The notes: a model not told the origin generated them from the sequence alone. Shown: positions 10,359 to 21,400, counted from the first letter of the stretch. The stretch: DNA of 64,000 bases from Doryteuthis pealeii (GCA_023376005.1 CM042150.1:76117865-76181864), one strand, 5' to 3'. Numbers and translations are program-made.

Positions 10359-11960
10359 GAGAACTACTATTTATTATAGCAATGATGCCACTCAATCATA
10401 TACTTAAAAAATGTACAGGGGGGGGGTACAAATTCACTAACTCACAAGAAAAGATAAACCACCTTATGTACATGGATGGCATAAAAAAATTTTGCAAAAA
10501 ATGAAAAAGAATTGGAAACCCTAGTACAAACTATTAGAATATATAGCCAGATATAGGGATGAAATTCGGAATTGAAAAATGTGCTATGCTAATAATAAAA
10601 TGGGGTGAAAGAAAATTAATGGACTGCCAAATCAGGACACTATAAAATCACTTGATGAAAATGAAAGTTACAAATACTTAGGAATTTTAGAAGTAGACAA
10701 TATCAAGCAAGCAGAAATGAAAAGAAAAGTTAAAAAAGAATACCTCAGGAGAACAAGAAAACTCCTAGAAACCAAACTCAACAGCAGAAATCTGATCAAA
10801 GGAATTAATACCTGGGCTGTCCCCATTATAAGATACTCTGGGCCATTCTTAAAATGGACAAAAGAAGAACTCAGACAGATTAACCAAAGGACTAGAAAAT
10901 TAATGACCATGCACAAGACTCTACACTCTAGAGACAATAGAGATAGACTTTATGTATCAAGAAAGAAAGGGGGAAGAGGTCTTGCCAGCATAGAGGACTG
11001 CGTAGAGGCTACAATCCAACAACTCAAAGACTATACAAAAAAGAGCAAAGACAGATTACTTATGGCAGCCAATAATAGTACATGTAATATATGGACAAAC
11101 AGAAAAACAACAAAAACTAGAAAACAAAAATGGGAAGAAAAACAATTACATGGACAAACGACAAATCGGAGAGGTTGCACATGAAAAAACCTGGACGTGG
11201 TTAAGAAAAGGAAACCTTAAAAGAGAAACTGCATCACTAATAATTGCTGCACAAAATAATGCCATAAGAACAAACTATATAAAAGCAAAAATTGATAAGA
11301 CCCAACAAAATAGTAAATGTAGACTATGCAGTGACAAAGATGAGACTGTAAACCATATACTAAGCGAATGTAGCAAACTAGCACAACAGGAGTACAAAAC
11401 TAGGCATGACTGGGTTGGAAAGGTGATCCACTGGGAATTATGCAAAAAATTAAATTTTGACCATACAAGAAAATGGTATATGCATAAACAGAATCTGTTC
11501 TTGAGAATGAAATGCATAAAATTCTCTGGGACTTTGAGATAAAAACGGATCACCTTATCCTAGCAAGAAGACCAGACCTAGTGTTGATTAACAAAAAAGA
11601 AAGAACTTGTCAACTGGTGGATTTTGCAGTTCCAGCAGATCATAGGGTGAAGATGAAGGAAACGAAAAAAACAGACAAATACCTGAACCTTGCCAGAGAA
11701 CTGAAGAAGTTATGGAATATGAAAGTCAAAGTGATACCAGTTGTAGTTGGTGCACTTGGAACGATCCCAAAAAGCTTGGAAAAAAGATTGGAAATCAGAG
11801 GAAGAATTGAGACCATCCAGAATACTGCACTACTGCAATCTGCCAGAATAATCAGAAGAGTCCTGGAGACCTGAGGAGACTTGTCGAGACTTGTCACTCA
11901 GACTCCAGTGAAATACTATCAGCGGACGCTGATGTGGAAACTCAAAAGGAGTGAACAATA
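10359..11960 (+). pseudogene. RLE-type LINE (R4/Dong-like), copy b with RT, zinc knuckle and endonuclease
   Basis: This is the most complete LINE in the window. In order it has an RT palm fragment (MPLNHILKKCTGGG, INHLMYMDG at 10385-10480); RT motif D/thumb parts (GMKFGIEKCAMLI, SYKYLGILEVDNIKQAEM); a long open stretch 10717-11184 (GINTWAVPIIRYSGPFLKW); a CCHC knuckle CRLCSDKDETVNHILSEC (C at 11318 and 11327, H at 11353, C at 11369); and the restriction-like endonuclease with RRPDLVLI (PD codons 11572-11577) and LVDFAVPAD (D codon 11620-11622). The second catalytic Asp of the YMDD box is Gly, and frameshifts lie near 10490, 10550, 10630, 11160 and 11520, so it is dead. RT motifs N-terminal of the palm are missing. 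Confidence 0.85.
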
Positions 11961-12625
11961 AGAGAAAATACTCTATTATTAACATTTGATAGTTATCTTC
12001 CTTTAAAAAATTATAATAATCAGGCTGAATGTGAACACAACCCTACATTATTTTCATAAAGTTTAAAATTGGACTTGAAATTAATTTATTCTCTATGTTA
12101 GCATTTTGATTTTATTGTACAAAAAATCTTGCTACCAAGGACCATTTTTTTTTTACTGTGCCATAGTAATATACCCCAAAATTGAATCATTATGATATGG
12201 ATTATTATACTTGTTAAAATCCTTGTCTATACTGGGCAAGAAGTCAAAACTCAAATTACAGCTGGTTATAATAACGGCAAAAGTTTCTTCGGAAATGGTA
12301 AGTTGTGGTTACCAGCAGAGTAAAATTATACAAAACTACCAGATATGTATAAATCTGAAAATTTGGAGGAGGGACATCCTGATGATGTCTTCTGACAATA
12401 TATTTCTTATAATTTTGTATAGAAATAACTGAAAATTAAATATTAAATGTTTTAGATTTTTCTTTTCAGCTATAGAAATAAAATTCACTGGAAAAAGAAA
12501 AGGCATATGAACATTAAACACAAAACTTTGAGTTTTTTTTAGACATGCTGTAAAAATTTGAAATTAATTGACTTAGAATTGGTCAAGTTATTAGATTATG
12601 AAATGACAGCAATTTTTCTGAAACA
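11961..12625. other. Unannotated DNA with a short shared block and a lone transposon end
   Basis: A 60-bp block at 12060-12125 (TTTAAAATTGGACTTGAAAT) recurs at 7240, 16855 and 32942. A lone CTGAAACACCCTGTA at 12618 resembles a mariner terminal repeat, but I find no partner. Confidence 0.45.
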
Positions 12626-14627
12626 CCCTGTACATCTGTATGCCTATATAAGTGTAGAAATATTGAGTTACTTTTAAGTCTTTAGAATTTTGAGCCAGTC
12701 ATTTTCCCTTAGATGTAACATAGATTCTGTTACTCTTGAAATTGGTGAATGTCTGTTTTTATTGACTTTCCTTTTTTCATTTATACTAAAGAAAAAGCAT
12801 AACTCAACCAAAATTACAGAAGATTCGTACATATTTTTATTTTAAAGAAAATATCAATTCAGTGATTCCATTGGTTAAAAGATAAATTTTGGTTATCAAT
12901 GTTTGGTCAGACTTTTCTTGAGGTCAAAGTTCATTTAATCAGATGTGTCTTGGCACTCACTGTCTGGTTTATCAACAAAAGGTGTTTATTCTATTATATC
13001 TATTTATTTAAAACAAAAAGTTTTTTTAGGGACATGACAAGATTATCTTTCTATTACATGAGTATTCTGTTTTTATCATAACTACTTAAATTATTTAAGG
13101 AACCTCTTCCTTATTAAATCAAAAGATTGGAGGCCAAATTTATATTCCATTACAAGAGTTATTCCATCATTGTAAATTGTTAATCATTTAATTTTTAAAG
13201 CACACTAGTATATTAAATAGATCCAGTAGAAAGAATACATTACATTTTATGATGGAAAACTTTGAGATCTTAAATAAGAAATTACCAACATTATAAGAAG
13301 GAAGGAATTAAAAACTAATCAAGCGTAAAAATAATCTGAAATTTGCTAACATGCTAAATTAATCTTGTCAATTTATTTTCTTGAATTGAATATTTTGTTT
13401 ACTAATTTATTATATTGCCTTCAAACATAATATTTCATAAAAATAATATAAGTCATAGACTTATGAAATAAAAAAAGAAGGAAACCAAAAAAATGTTTAG
13501 ATAAAAATTGTACATAAATATGAATAATTAAGAATAATTAAAAAATAAATAAAATGAAAAAGTTAGAAAAATATAAAATTTTTAAGAGTTAAATTAAGCA
13601 AGAAATGAAATAATGTAAACTGAAACCTAGGAGAATATTTACAAATAACAAGTTTAGATGAATTAAAAACAGAAAAACAGAAATTGTAATAAAATGTCAA
13701 ATCATGAATAAAAAAAGAAAAGAAAACAGATATAAAAGGAAAGACATAAAATCTTAAAGCTTTTAGCACAGTCATGTCTCAGCGTTTCTCTTATTTCGCT
13801 TGTGTGAACTTTCAAATTCCAACATCTTTGAAAGATCAAATATATGAGGATAAAAAAAATAATCTTGCTGTGAATCTTGAAGAAAAATATTTTATTGAAA
13901 AAAGAATAAAAAAAAAGAATATTAGCTTGAGGTGAAATGGAAATAAATTCATAAAGAGATTTTAATGAGAAAGTTTTGAAATTTTATATTTTGGAAATAA
14001 TCTTTCTTTACCTGGAGTGATTCATTTTTTTTAATCAGTCATATTAGATGAGGATATTTGGTTCAAGTCACATAAATCTACATAAATCTATTTAAAACTT
14101 GGACAAATCTTGACTGCCTCATTCTTTCTGAATTGCTTCACACATAAAAATTCCTGAGAATCTAATATTGCTTTACTTAGATCTATGCATTCATTTCCAT
14201 GCCTACCTGCCTATCCTTTGAAATATATGGTTTGCAAAGATTTATGCAAGAGATTTCTCACTCAATGATTCTTCCCATTTGAATAGATCAGTTGAGGTTG
14301 GTATTTATCAAATCAAAATTTTTTTTTGGAAAACTAGAGACTGAATACAGAGTATTAAATTTTGAAGTTTAGAATCTTTTGCATGCATCTAATAAAAGTT
14401 TTGGTTAAATTTTTTCTTGATTTCAAACACTTTATCTCTTTTGATTTAATTTTAAAAAATGCATGGAGTATATGAAAATCTGTTTTTATGAGAAATTTAA
14501 AGGCTGCCAAAAGTGGCCATTAAGCTTGATGTCAAGTCACTGCCTATTTAAAGAATTTATGATTAGTTGAAAAAATAACTTTAACATTGGAGGGAGGGAG
14601 GAAAAAGAAAATAAGGATACTATTAAA
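12626..14627. other. Long AT-rich stretch with no visible feature
   Basis: Two kilobases of AT-rich DNA with scattered homopolymers. Open frames are all under 75 codons and look random. Confidence 0.55.
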
Positions 14628-14864
14628 ATAGAAGTATCATTAAAAGTAATTGGTAATTTGCTTGAAGCATTGTTAAGTATGTTATAATATATTAATAATT
14701 TGAAGGCAATACAATGCATATAAAAAAATTTAAAAACAAAAGATGTTTTTTTAACTTATTGATTCAAAAATTTCTTTGAAATTGATAAGACAAAAAAACA
14801 TCTTTTTTTAATTTTTTTTTATATGCTTTGTATTGCCTTCAAATTATTAATAGAAGTATCATTA
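14628..14864. mobile_element. Hairpin-forming insertion with 15-bp direct repeats
   Basis: The direct repeat ATAGAAGTATCATTA lies at 14628-14642 and 14850-14864. The 207 bp between hold a long imperfect inverted repeat. TTAATAATTTGAAGGCAATA from 14692 pairs with the complementary arm ending at 14850, arms of about 66 nt, with a loop of roughly 27 nt near 14760-14786. No coding and no tRNA boxes are seen. The direct repeat is long for a DNA transposon and fits LINE-type insertion. Confidence 0.7.
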
Positions 14865-14884
14865 TTTTATAAAGTTGATATGAT

Positions 14885-14916
14885 TTTATTTTTTGGACTG
14901 TTGTCCTCATATTTAT
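14885..14916 (+). mobile_element. Fragment of foldback SINE terminus
   Basis: TTTTGGACTGTTGTCCTCAT closely matches the outer arm of the foldback SINE. It is cut off just before the LTR at 14935. Confidence 0.5.
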
Positions 14917-15181
14917 GGGGAAAGATACATACCTTGTATAGCCGCTTGACTGGACTTCAATAAAACCACAGACACGTATATATGAAAATAGGACCCGTCT
15001 TTATTTTCTTCAGTGTGTGGGTGGTGAGGGGTGACAAGTGTTCACAATGAAAATGCCGGGTGGCTGGCAAAGAGCACAGTGTTCACAATGAACTTCCCGA
15101 GGGTGGTTGATACGGGAGACGAGGTTAACTTCTCGGCTGCTCGCTGGAGACTGATCTCATACCCTTCATCAGCTAGGCTTT

Positions 15182-15191
15182 TATATACAAT
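15182..15191 (-). promoter_or_regulatory. TATA box of LTR family 2
   Basis: TATATAAAAG on the minus strand, downstream of the repeated GGAAGA modules and about 180 bp upstream of the AATAAA signal, as expected for an LTR promoter. Confidence 0.6.
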
Positions 15192-15240
15192 AAATATGCC
15201 TATGCATTTTTATCTTTTGATCTGATAATGGATATATATA

Positions 15241-15425
15241 TTTCTTTATCTTTCTCTTCACCGGAAGACTCGGCTTCCGTTTTCCTTTTTTCTTTTATCT
15301 ATTTCTTCATCTTCTCCCTGCTTCTTCACTGGAAGACCTCTCTCCGTTCTCCCTTTTTTTTTAAATATATATTTTTATCTTTCTCTTTGTCTTTTGACCG
15401 GAAGAGGAATCTTCCATTGCAAGAT
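15241..15425 (-). repeat. Triplicated U3 module with ETS-like cores
   Basis: Three modules of about 65-75 bp, each with a pyrimidine-rich run, then CACCGGAAGA, CACTGGAAGA or GACCGGAAGA on the plus strand. Repeated enhancer units are common in LTR U3 regions. Binding by an ETS factor is inferred from the CCGGAAG core only. Confidence 0.6.
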
Positions 15426-15513
15426 ATTCAACACATACACAAACATTCTTTCCTCCAGAATTTTTAGGTGTTCCTTGTAATCCGTTAGGGCAAACTACTC
15501 TAACTTTGCTACA

Positions 15514-15689
15514 AGCATCAAAAAATGTTTTTATCTGAGCATAAGAATGATACAGCTTAGGAAATCATTTTGAATAGTTTGTTGTGTAAACAAATTAGAA
15601 TTTTCAACATTTTGTTTTCACAACAATCAAGATGATTTCCCAAACTGAATCATTGCAGAGTGAGAGCAGCCTATCCCAATGGATTTAAA
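15514..15689. other. Unannotated DNA
   Basis: No supported feature. Confidence 0.4.
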
Positions 15690-16060
15690 GGAACACCTTA
15701 TTGAAGTCAGTCAGTATACTATTGGTTTGAACAACAGCAACTGGCTAAGCACAACTACCAGTGCCCCAAGATAGCTGGTATTTATGGAAGTCAAGAATAG
15801 TTCATTCATGTATTTGGGTGATTCCATTCCTTGAGTCCTGATTGGCTGCTTGGTTTATATGATGTTATGAGGCTTTATAAATACCCTGTCATTTTGCATT
15901 AGTATTGCAACAAGATTAGATTTGTATTCAGTTACGATTACTTGTTGCCTTGTCTTACCAATTCGACGGTAATTGGAACTTAGTTGATTATTCTACACAC
16001 CTGAGGAAGGCTAGAGGATAGATTGGCTGAAATATAGTGTATGTATACTTCAAAATACAG
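15690..16060 (+). promoter_or_regulatory. Promoter-like segment of an unclassified retroelement
   Basis: The segment holds a CCAAT-type GATTGGCTG (15840s), TTTATAAATACCC (about 15875) and, about 130 bp downstream, CTGAGGAAGGCTAGAGG...ATTGGCTGAAAT. That last motif is seen at the ends of several repeats in this window. The arrangement recalls the promoter-plus-ribozyme repeats of Penelope-like elements, but no coding sequence is present and the assignment is weak. Confidence 0.35.
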
Positions 16061-16164
16061 ATGTGGGCAATAGTTTGAGAAATCAAAATAATTTATATGA
16101 TTTTATTTACAGATTTTAATTAGAATATCACTTAATTTTGTTTTATTTGATTATATTAAATATT

Positions 16165-16440
16165 ATACATCATTATCATGAGGTCATGTTGACAGCACGA
16201 ATACCCATGACTTTCTCTTGCACCATGCCCGATTGGTCATCACCACTAGCAGGTCTTCTGCATAGCATCTAGAATCCACACAGATCTTATTGATGTAGGT
16301 TTTTGTTGGTCAGTCTACACTGGTGTGTTCATGTGTAGATGTCCACAAGAGAACGTCACTTATGAGCACTGTCCAGCATGTCTTGTTCATCTTACTTGGA
16401 TAGTTTATGTAAAAACAAATGTCTGTATGGCTGCTTTTTG
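16165..16440 (-). mobile_element. Repeat with ATC/ATG tail (copy 2 of 3)
   Basis: Same blocks as 7360-7650: CATCATTATCAT edge, GACAGCACGAATACCCATGA, CTTTCTCTTGC, then CCAGCATGTCTTGTTCATCT and CTGTATGGCTGCTTTT. The tail side is on the left. Confidence 0.6.
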
Positions 16441-16580
16441 TGGGGTGCTGCTTCTGAGATTTATTATACACTTACTTTTAAGTCAGTTAAAAATCTATAA
16501 AACTTTTGGAATGCTGTTTTTATCTAAAGCTTTTAGAATACATAGCAGTTAAAATAAAAATTTCCAATTAAAAAAATCTT

Positions 16581-16767
16581 CACCATGTAGTGAGATAGCC
16601 AATGGCGTGTTATCTCATTTACATATGTGTATTACTGCAGGACATATATAGAGACACTTTAGGGGACTAGAGGAATTAGCTATGAGAAGCTGAACCCAGT
16701 GCTAAGATTAAGCACGAATAAATACTGCTGCAACAAGGAACACGAAACCACACCTCACAACACACCA
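16581..16767. mobile_element. 177-bp mini-LTR-like element with 5-bp target duplication
   Basis: CACCA occurs at 16581-16585 and 16763-16767. Between them, 16586-16762 starts TGTAGTGAG and ends CTCACAACA, a nine-base inverted terminus with one mismatch, TG...CA. Inside are ACATATATAGAG and AATAAATACTGC, possible TATA and polyadenylation signals read on the plus strand. A very short LTR or TRIM-type element is the best reading; a small DNA transposon with 5-bp duplication is the alternative. Confidence 0.7.
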
Positions 16768-16854
16768 GAAGTTGCTTCTCTTAGTCAGACATTTAAAAAT
16801 ACATGAATCAGTTTATTAACAGAAGGAACATGAATGGAGATGACACATTAAGTT

Positions 16855-16915
16855 GCAAATTGGATTGGAAATCACTTTATTTTCTAAATTAGAGAATCTA
16901 ATGGTATTATACTAA
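16855..16915 (+). repeat. Short dispersed block H
   Basis: CAAATTGGATTGGAAATCAC and CTTTATTTTCTAAATTAGAG match blocks at 7240, 12060 and 32942 in the same orientation. Class unknown. Confidence 0.5.
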
Positions 16916-17894
16916 CAAAAACTTGTTGTAATACATACAAATATTGTAGAATAATAACATAGTCTATTTTGCTGGAATCCTATCTTTGCAGCCATTCAAA
17001 TTATTAGATTGTTGAATCGTCCAATAAAAAATGCTCATCTGCCTACCTTATAACAATGAACTATTTTAATGCATGAAAAGCCAACTCCTTTATTTTGTTA
17101 TGTGAACTGAACAAAATGTCTGGGTTTGTTTTACAAAGATAATTCAGGAGACCAAAATAACTGGATGTAATATTTTAATGTCAGCTGGTCACATTCCTCA
17201 ATGCGGGAAGCCAAAATTGTATTTAAAAAAAGATGTGAAACTTACTGATAAACAGACTTACTAATTCTATTCAGTTGAGGATTATTTTGAGAGATTAAAT
17301 ATCTTTATTTTCTTTTTTTCATTTATAACCCACTTGAAAAAGGCAAATGCTTTTAGCATTCTTTTTTAATGTGTTTCAGAAATGGAAGTGAATGTAGAAT
17401 CATCATTTTCTTGGCTCAGAGAAAAAGAAAGAAAAAAAGGAGAAATCTTGATTGATTTGAGCACAATTCAACTGATTAGTGTGTCTAAATTCTGGAGTAC
17501 CAATTCATGGATAATTTTACATTGTTTCTTTATTTATTCTTCTGTAATCCAAGCTGAGGGCAACTATGTAATCAATGCAACTTTCTTTTAAAATTAGCAA
17601 TCTTTGAAAAGGAAATACAACTGTCTTTTTTTCTCTTCTTTTATTTGACAAGCAAACTTTTATCACAATACAATTATTTTACATCTATTTATGTACATAT
17701 GACTCAATCATACTTGATGAGGAAACTTTTATGTAAATAATTACAAACCTGAAAATAAATTTCAAAGTTTACAATATCAAAGTGACATAGAAAGAGCAAA
17801 GAGAAGTAGTTGCCCCCCTTTTTAGTGGCACTTTTCAACAATTTTGTCAACTCTTTCATTCTCTTGTGTGAAGGAAACTGAACCTTATATGTTT
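16916..17894. other. Unannotated AT-rich DNA
   Basis: A 69-codon frame at 17382-17591 is the only long one. It has no motif and no codon pattern that I trust. Confidence 0.5.
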
Positions 17895-18275
17895 TTATTG
17901 TCAACCTGTCTAGGTTTTATTTTATGCCTAGCGTTAGGGAATTGCGCTCATTGTACATTCATAAAATACATTTTTTGTGCAGTTGTTTAAGATTTTTTTT
18001 GCATATGGTCCAATCAAATACGAATAATTTTTGAACTGATTTATTTTGATCCACAAATGGGACCCTAACAGGTTCTACCACTCAGGGTTGGAGTGGATAA
18101 TTGTAATTAAAAGGTACTCCACACTCCCCAGATCTTCAGAATTTCAGGATAAAATTCAGTGTCATACACAGGACATCCCTTTTTATGCAGAGAGGGGGTC
18201 CTACCCCCTCTGCAGAGGATAAAGTCAGTATATTCTAAGCCCTACTAACACGGTGAATTTTTTTTTGGCCATGTG
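17895..18275 (+). mobile_element. SINE family C
   Basis: It starts at GTCAACCTGTCTAGG and contains CAATCAAATACGAATAAT, GGGACCCTAACAGGTTC, CTCCACACTCCCCAGATCTT and AGTCAGTATATTCTAAGCCC. It is close in structure to 7785-8318, with an internal deletion. Confidence 0.75.
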
Positions 18276-18390
18276 ACAAGGTGAGGTATTTACTGATGCT
18301 AAAAGCATATTTGTGGAATCATTTTTTTTTTTAAAATTAGGAAATAAATATGAAAAGATAAGAATAATGTTAGTTTATTTACATTAATAT

Positions 18391-18655
18391 GGGGCTGGGT
18401 TAGCTCAGTCGGTAGAGCGTTCGGCTAGAAACCACAAGGTTCCTAGTTCGATATCGGTCCCCGCCAACTCAGCGTATGAGTAGCACAGGGTTCTGTGCGG
18501 TAAAGTAAGGAGCTGATGGTAGGTGTGGCGCTCCACCTCAGATGCTAAAAACAATCTCCTTGGTCTAGCGCTATTGAAAAGGGGATAGACTCCCTCGCTG
18601 ACTGGCTGATACCGACTTTAGGCCGCCCCGTTGACTTTGACTTGACTTACATTAA
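18391..18655 (+). mobile_element. SINE family B with well-preserved tRNA head
   Basis: The first 75 bases fold like a tRNA gene: GGGG/CCCC acceptor remnants, A box TAGCTCAGTCGG (18401-18412) and B box GTTCGATATC (18446-18455). The anticodon arm is replaced by an AGAAACCACAAGGTTCCT-like hairpin, so it is not a working tRNA. The body (GATGGTAGGTGTGGCGCTCC, ATCTCCTTGGTCTAGCGC) and end (GGCCGCCCCGTTGACTTTGA) recur on the minus strand at 45527-45745. Confidence 0.85.
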
Positions 18656-19442
18656 TTCAAAACTCAATTTAAAAGATCAGAGATGACTGCAGGTGTTGTT
18701 GTCAAAATCAGCTGACAAGAATTGGGTTTTGAAACTCATTTCCCTTTAAGCAGGTGGAAAAGAAATGTTTATGTTTGAGAGCAAAGTTGCCTTTCACACC
18801 TCTAAAAACTGAAAAATTAAATCTATAGATACTCCTCTCAAAAAATGTGAGTGAGGAACCTTAATTAGCTAAGCCCCTATATTGTGGATTGATTGTTAAA
18901 TGAGGATCTGATGCATAGAAGAGGTACCTTTCTTACAGATGAATTGGAATTTTTGGAGTTTGGTTAGCCAATCAGCAGTGGTTGTTTCCAGAGGAACCCT
19001 CCATAATGTGTACAATGCGAGAGAGAAATATCATAGAGAAAAGGTCCTTTATGAACTCGAAAGAAAAAATAAAGGAGACAAAAGACATCTCTCCAAACAC
19101 TAAAAAGCCTCCCCAGTAGGGAAAAACATAAACATTAAAGTTTCGGAATCAAACTGGTAATCCCACAAAATACCACCAGTTGTATCTCAGTTCTTTTATT
19201 TCCAAAATAAAATGGATAGGTTTTTGAAGCTGTAGAATTTGGTCATACATGCTACATTTATAAAAATTTTTTATCTCCTGTCATCTATAAAACATCCATC
19301 AATTTCTTCACCCCGTAATACATCCTGATGAAGGTTTAAAGAAACTGAAATGTTTAAGCATCGATAAATAAATTCATCTCATTTTTGGAACACTTGTTTT
19401 TCAAATTTCTTAATATTGTTGGATTTATTTCCATATTAACTC

Positions 19443-19445
<3 letters not shown>
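18656..19445. other. Unannotated DNA with one CTGATGAAGG motif
   Basis: The only recurring element is CTGATGAAGG...ACTGAAATG at 19329-19354, like motifs at 16006 and 40684. Confidence 0.45.

Positions 19446-19475
<30 letters not shown>
19446..19475. repeat. (AT)n microsatellite
   Basis: Simple AT run; an open frame across it is an artefact. Confidence 0.9.
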
Positions 19476-19478
<3 letters not shown>

Positions 19479-19575
19479 GCGTATGGTTTGGATTAATTTC
19501 ATTTATTTTAAATAAACAAAAGCTGGAATTGTTGAGATGGTAATTCCTTCTCACTGCTTGGTGAAATGAGGGCAG

Positions 19576-19685
19576 GTGTGGGGTTGAAAGTCAGTTCTGG
19601 CTCTGCGTGACGTAAGGTGTGGTGTGGTTTGGGTATAGTATGGCGTGACATGGGGTGCGGTGTGGGTAGAGTATAGTAGTTCCTT
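19576..19685. repeat. Degenerate GTGTGG/GTATAG minisatellite-like patch
   Basis: GGTGTGGTGTGG, GGGTATAGTATGGCGTGAC and GGTGTGGGTAGAGTATAGTA form a loosely repeated G/T-rich patch with almost no C. Confidence 0.55.
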
Positions 19686-19984
19686 AATATCAGCCTGAAG
19701 GGTTTTAGCGTGAAATTTTTTATTGGTTGAAAAAAATTAAATAGAGGATATCTTTATTGTTTATAAATTTTGTTTTTCAACTGGAAGTTTTGCTGGAGCC
19801 TATGCATAGAACCATGTCATTTTGGTCACTTCGTTTTAGGCTACCATTGAGTTAACTTCTGTTTGGGGTCAGCAACTTATGTTTGTTTTGTTGTCTTTTC
19901 TTTTTTTAAAATTTGTTTTGTTGGTGAGTGGATGTATTGTTTTAGTAAGGATTGTGAATCATAAAAGATATCTATTTCTGTTAT

Positions 19985-19986
<2 letters not shown>

Positions 19987-20034
<48 letters not shown>
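19987..20034. repeat. (AT)n microsatellite
   Basis: Perfect AT run of about 48 bases. Confidence 0.95.
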
Positions 20035-20037
<3 letters not shown>

Positions 20038-21135
20038 CTTTGTGTAAATGTTGAAAAAATAACTTTGGAATGATATGATAGATCTTGATAAATCTTGATT
20101 CCAAAATTCCTGGAGTAAAGGTTTTACAAGTGATGAAATACTGCCAACTTCTTTCTTTTTTATATTATTATTATAGGTTGGTTTTCATGTTAAACGAATA
20201 AACATTGAATGTCTTCTTTTTTTTCTTCCAAGAGAAAAGTGATAAACAAAAACTGAGAAATTAAATTTAGTCACAAAATATTATTCTCTGAAGGCAAGAA
20301 AAGAATTTTCACTTTCTGCAAGTTAAAAATAAATACTGTTATTTTTTGCTAAAAATAGCAGATGAGATAAAAGTATTATGAAAACTTTTTTCCCAACTTT
20401 CTGAAAAATGACTTAAAGATGGGAAAAGATTTCAACACTAAAACTAATTCTATAAAAATTGTCACTTTATCTTATCAGAAAGATTAATTGATATATTCTC
20501 TATTAATATCATACTTCTACTTTTGTACTCTTGTATCTCTAATGTTGTACAATTCCGGGTGAATACATTTTAAGATATTCTTTATAATTTTATTTAAAAA
20601 AAGACTAAGCAACCAATGAACCAGTTCAGTTCAGTTCCTCTTCAATCAGTGGCTTATGATGATATTAATATTTCTCTTTAGAAAGTAGTGATGAAATCTA
20701 CTTAACATCTCATAGTATTCTCCAGTATATTGAGAATTTGGATGATTATTGACATTTAGAGTAAACACTGACCTTAAAAATGATTATTTAGTTGTAATTA
20801 AACTGGTAATTGTTTATTCTCTCTGATAATTTTAAGTGTATGGATTTAATAATATTCTCATTGTGAAGTGCTGTTTTTGCTGAAACAAATATATATGTGT
20901 ATCAGTTTAAAAGCTGCCCTATCCTACAATAAGCAATAATAAACTACAGAAGAACTAAAAATTGATCACTGCATTTAAGTATTATACATTAATATTTAAG
21001 CTTAACTTATAAAAGTTTAATGGTAATTCTTCTGCTGCCACTTAATCTAAAGACAATTTGATGTATGTAGCTCCTTACATTCCATACAATCATTTCTATT
21101 TCATGGTTGACTTCTACTAGATTTTGCAATTAATT
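20035..21135. other. Unannotated AT-rich DNA
   Basis: No feature I can support. Confidence 0.5.
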
Positions 21136-21400
21136 TAAGTTATTCCCAAATTATTTTTAAGTTATAGAAATTATTGTGCAACAAAATTGGTCACAAAAAA
21201 TAATGTAAAAATTGTAAATCCAGAATTTTAGGATTGCAAGTTTGGATTCAGCCCAGCATGTTTTTAATTTGCAGAGTTGTCCAGATTCCAAAAGGATATG
21301 ATATGTTGGGTTATGACCTCTAGGAGTAATTTTTTTTTTTAAGAATGGGACACACTGGCAAACTGATGTTTGAATTAATTATTAGAGAAGGTACAAAATA
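21136..21400 (+). repeat. Dispersed repeat family F (copy 1)
   Basis: It shares with 52000-52260 a run of matching blocks: TTTTTAAGTTATAGAAATTA, AATGTAAAAAT, TTTAGGATT, ATGTTTTTAATTT, GATATGATATGTTGGGTTA and GACACACTGGCA. About 250 bp, no boxes or coding visible, class unknown. Confidence 0.65.

Larger units (their letters stand above)
14935..15513 (-). mobile_element. Solo LTR-like element, family 2 (579 bp)
   Basis: Termini on the plus strand are TGTATAGCC and GCTACA. In minus-strand order it shows a U3 region with three diverged modules of about 70 bp, each with a (C/T)GGAAGA core (15259-15268, about 15328, 15396-15405). Then come a TATA box TATATAAAAG (about 15182-15191) and an AATAAAGACGGG polyadenylation signal (AATAAA near 15000-15005). 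This is the order expected of U3-R-U5. The sequence is GC-richer than the flanks. I find no target duplication and no second LTR. Confidence 0.75.

Noticed and set aside
10385..11874. An active LINE polymerase
   Set aside because: The YMDD box is YMDG, at least five frame breaks are present and the N-terminal part is missing.
12618..12632. A mariner element defined by a CACCCTGTA end
   Set aside because: No matching inverted end was found within about 600 bp on either side.
17382..17591. A small exon
   Set aside because: No splice-site pair, no homology that I can recognise, and codon use like the flanks.
18391..18466. A tRNA gene
   Set aside because: A and B boxes are good, but the anticodon arm does not fold normally and the unit continues into a SINE body that recurs at 45.5 kb.
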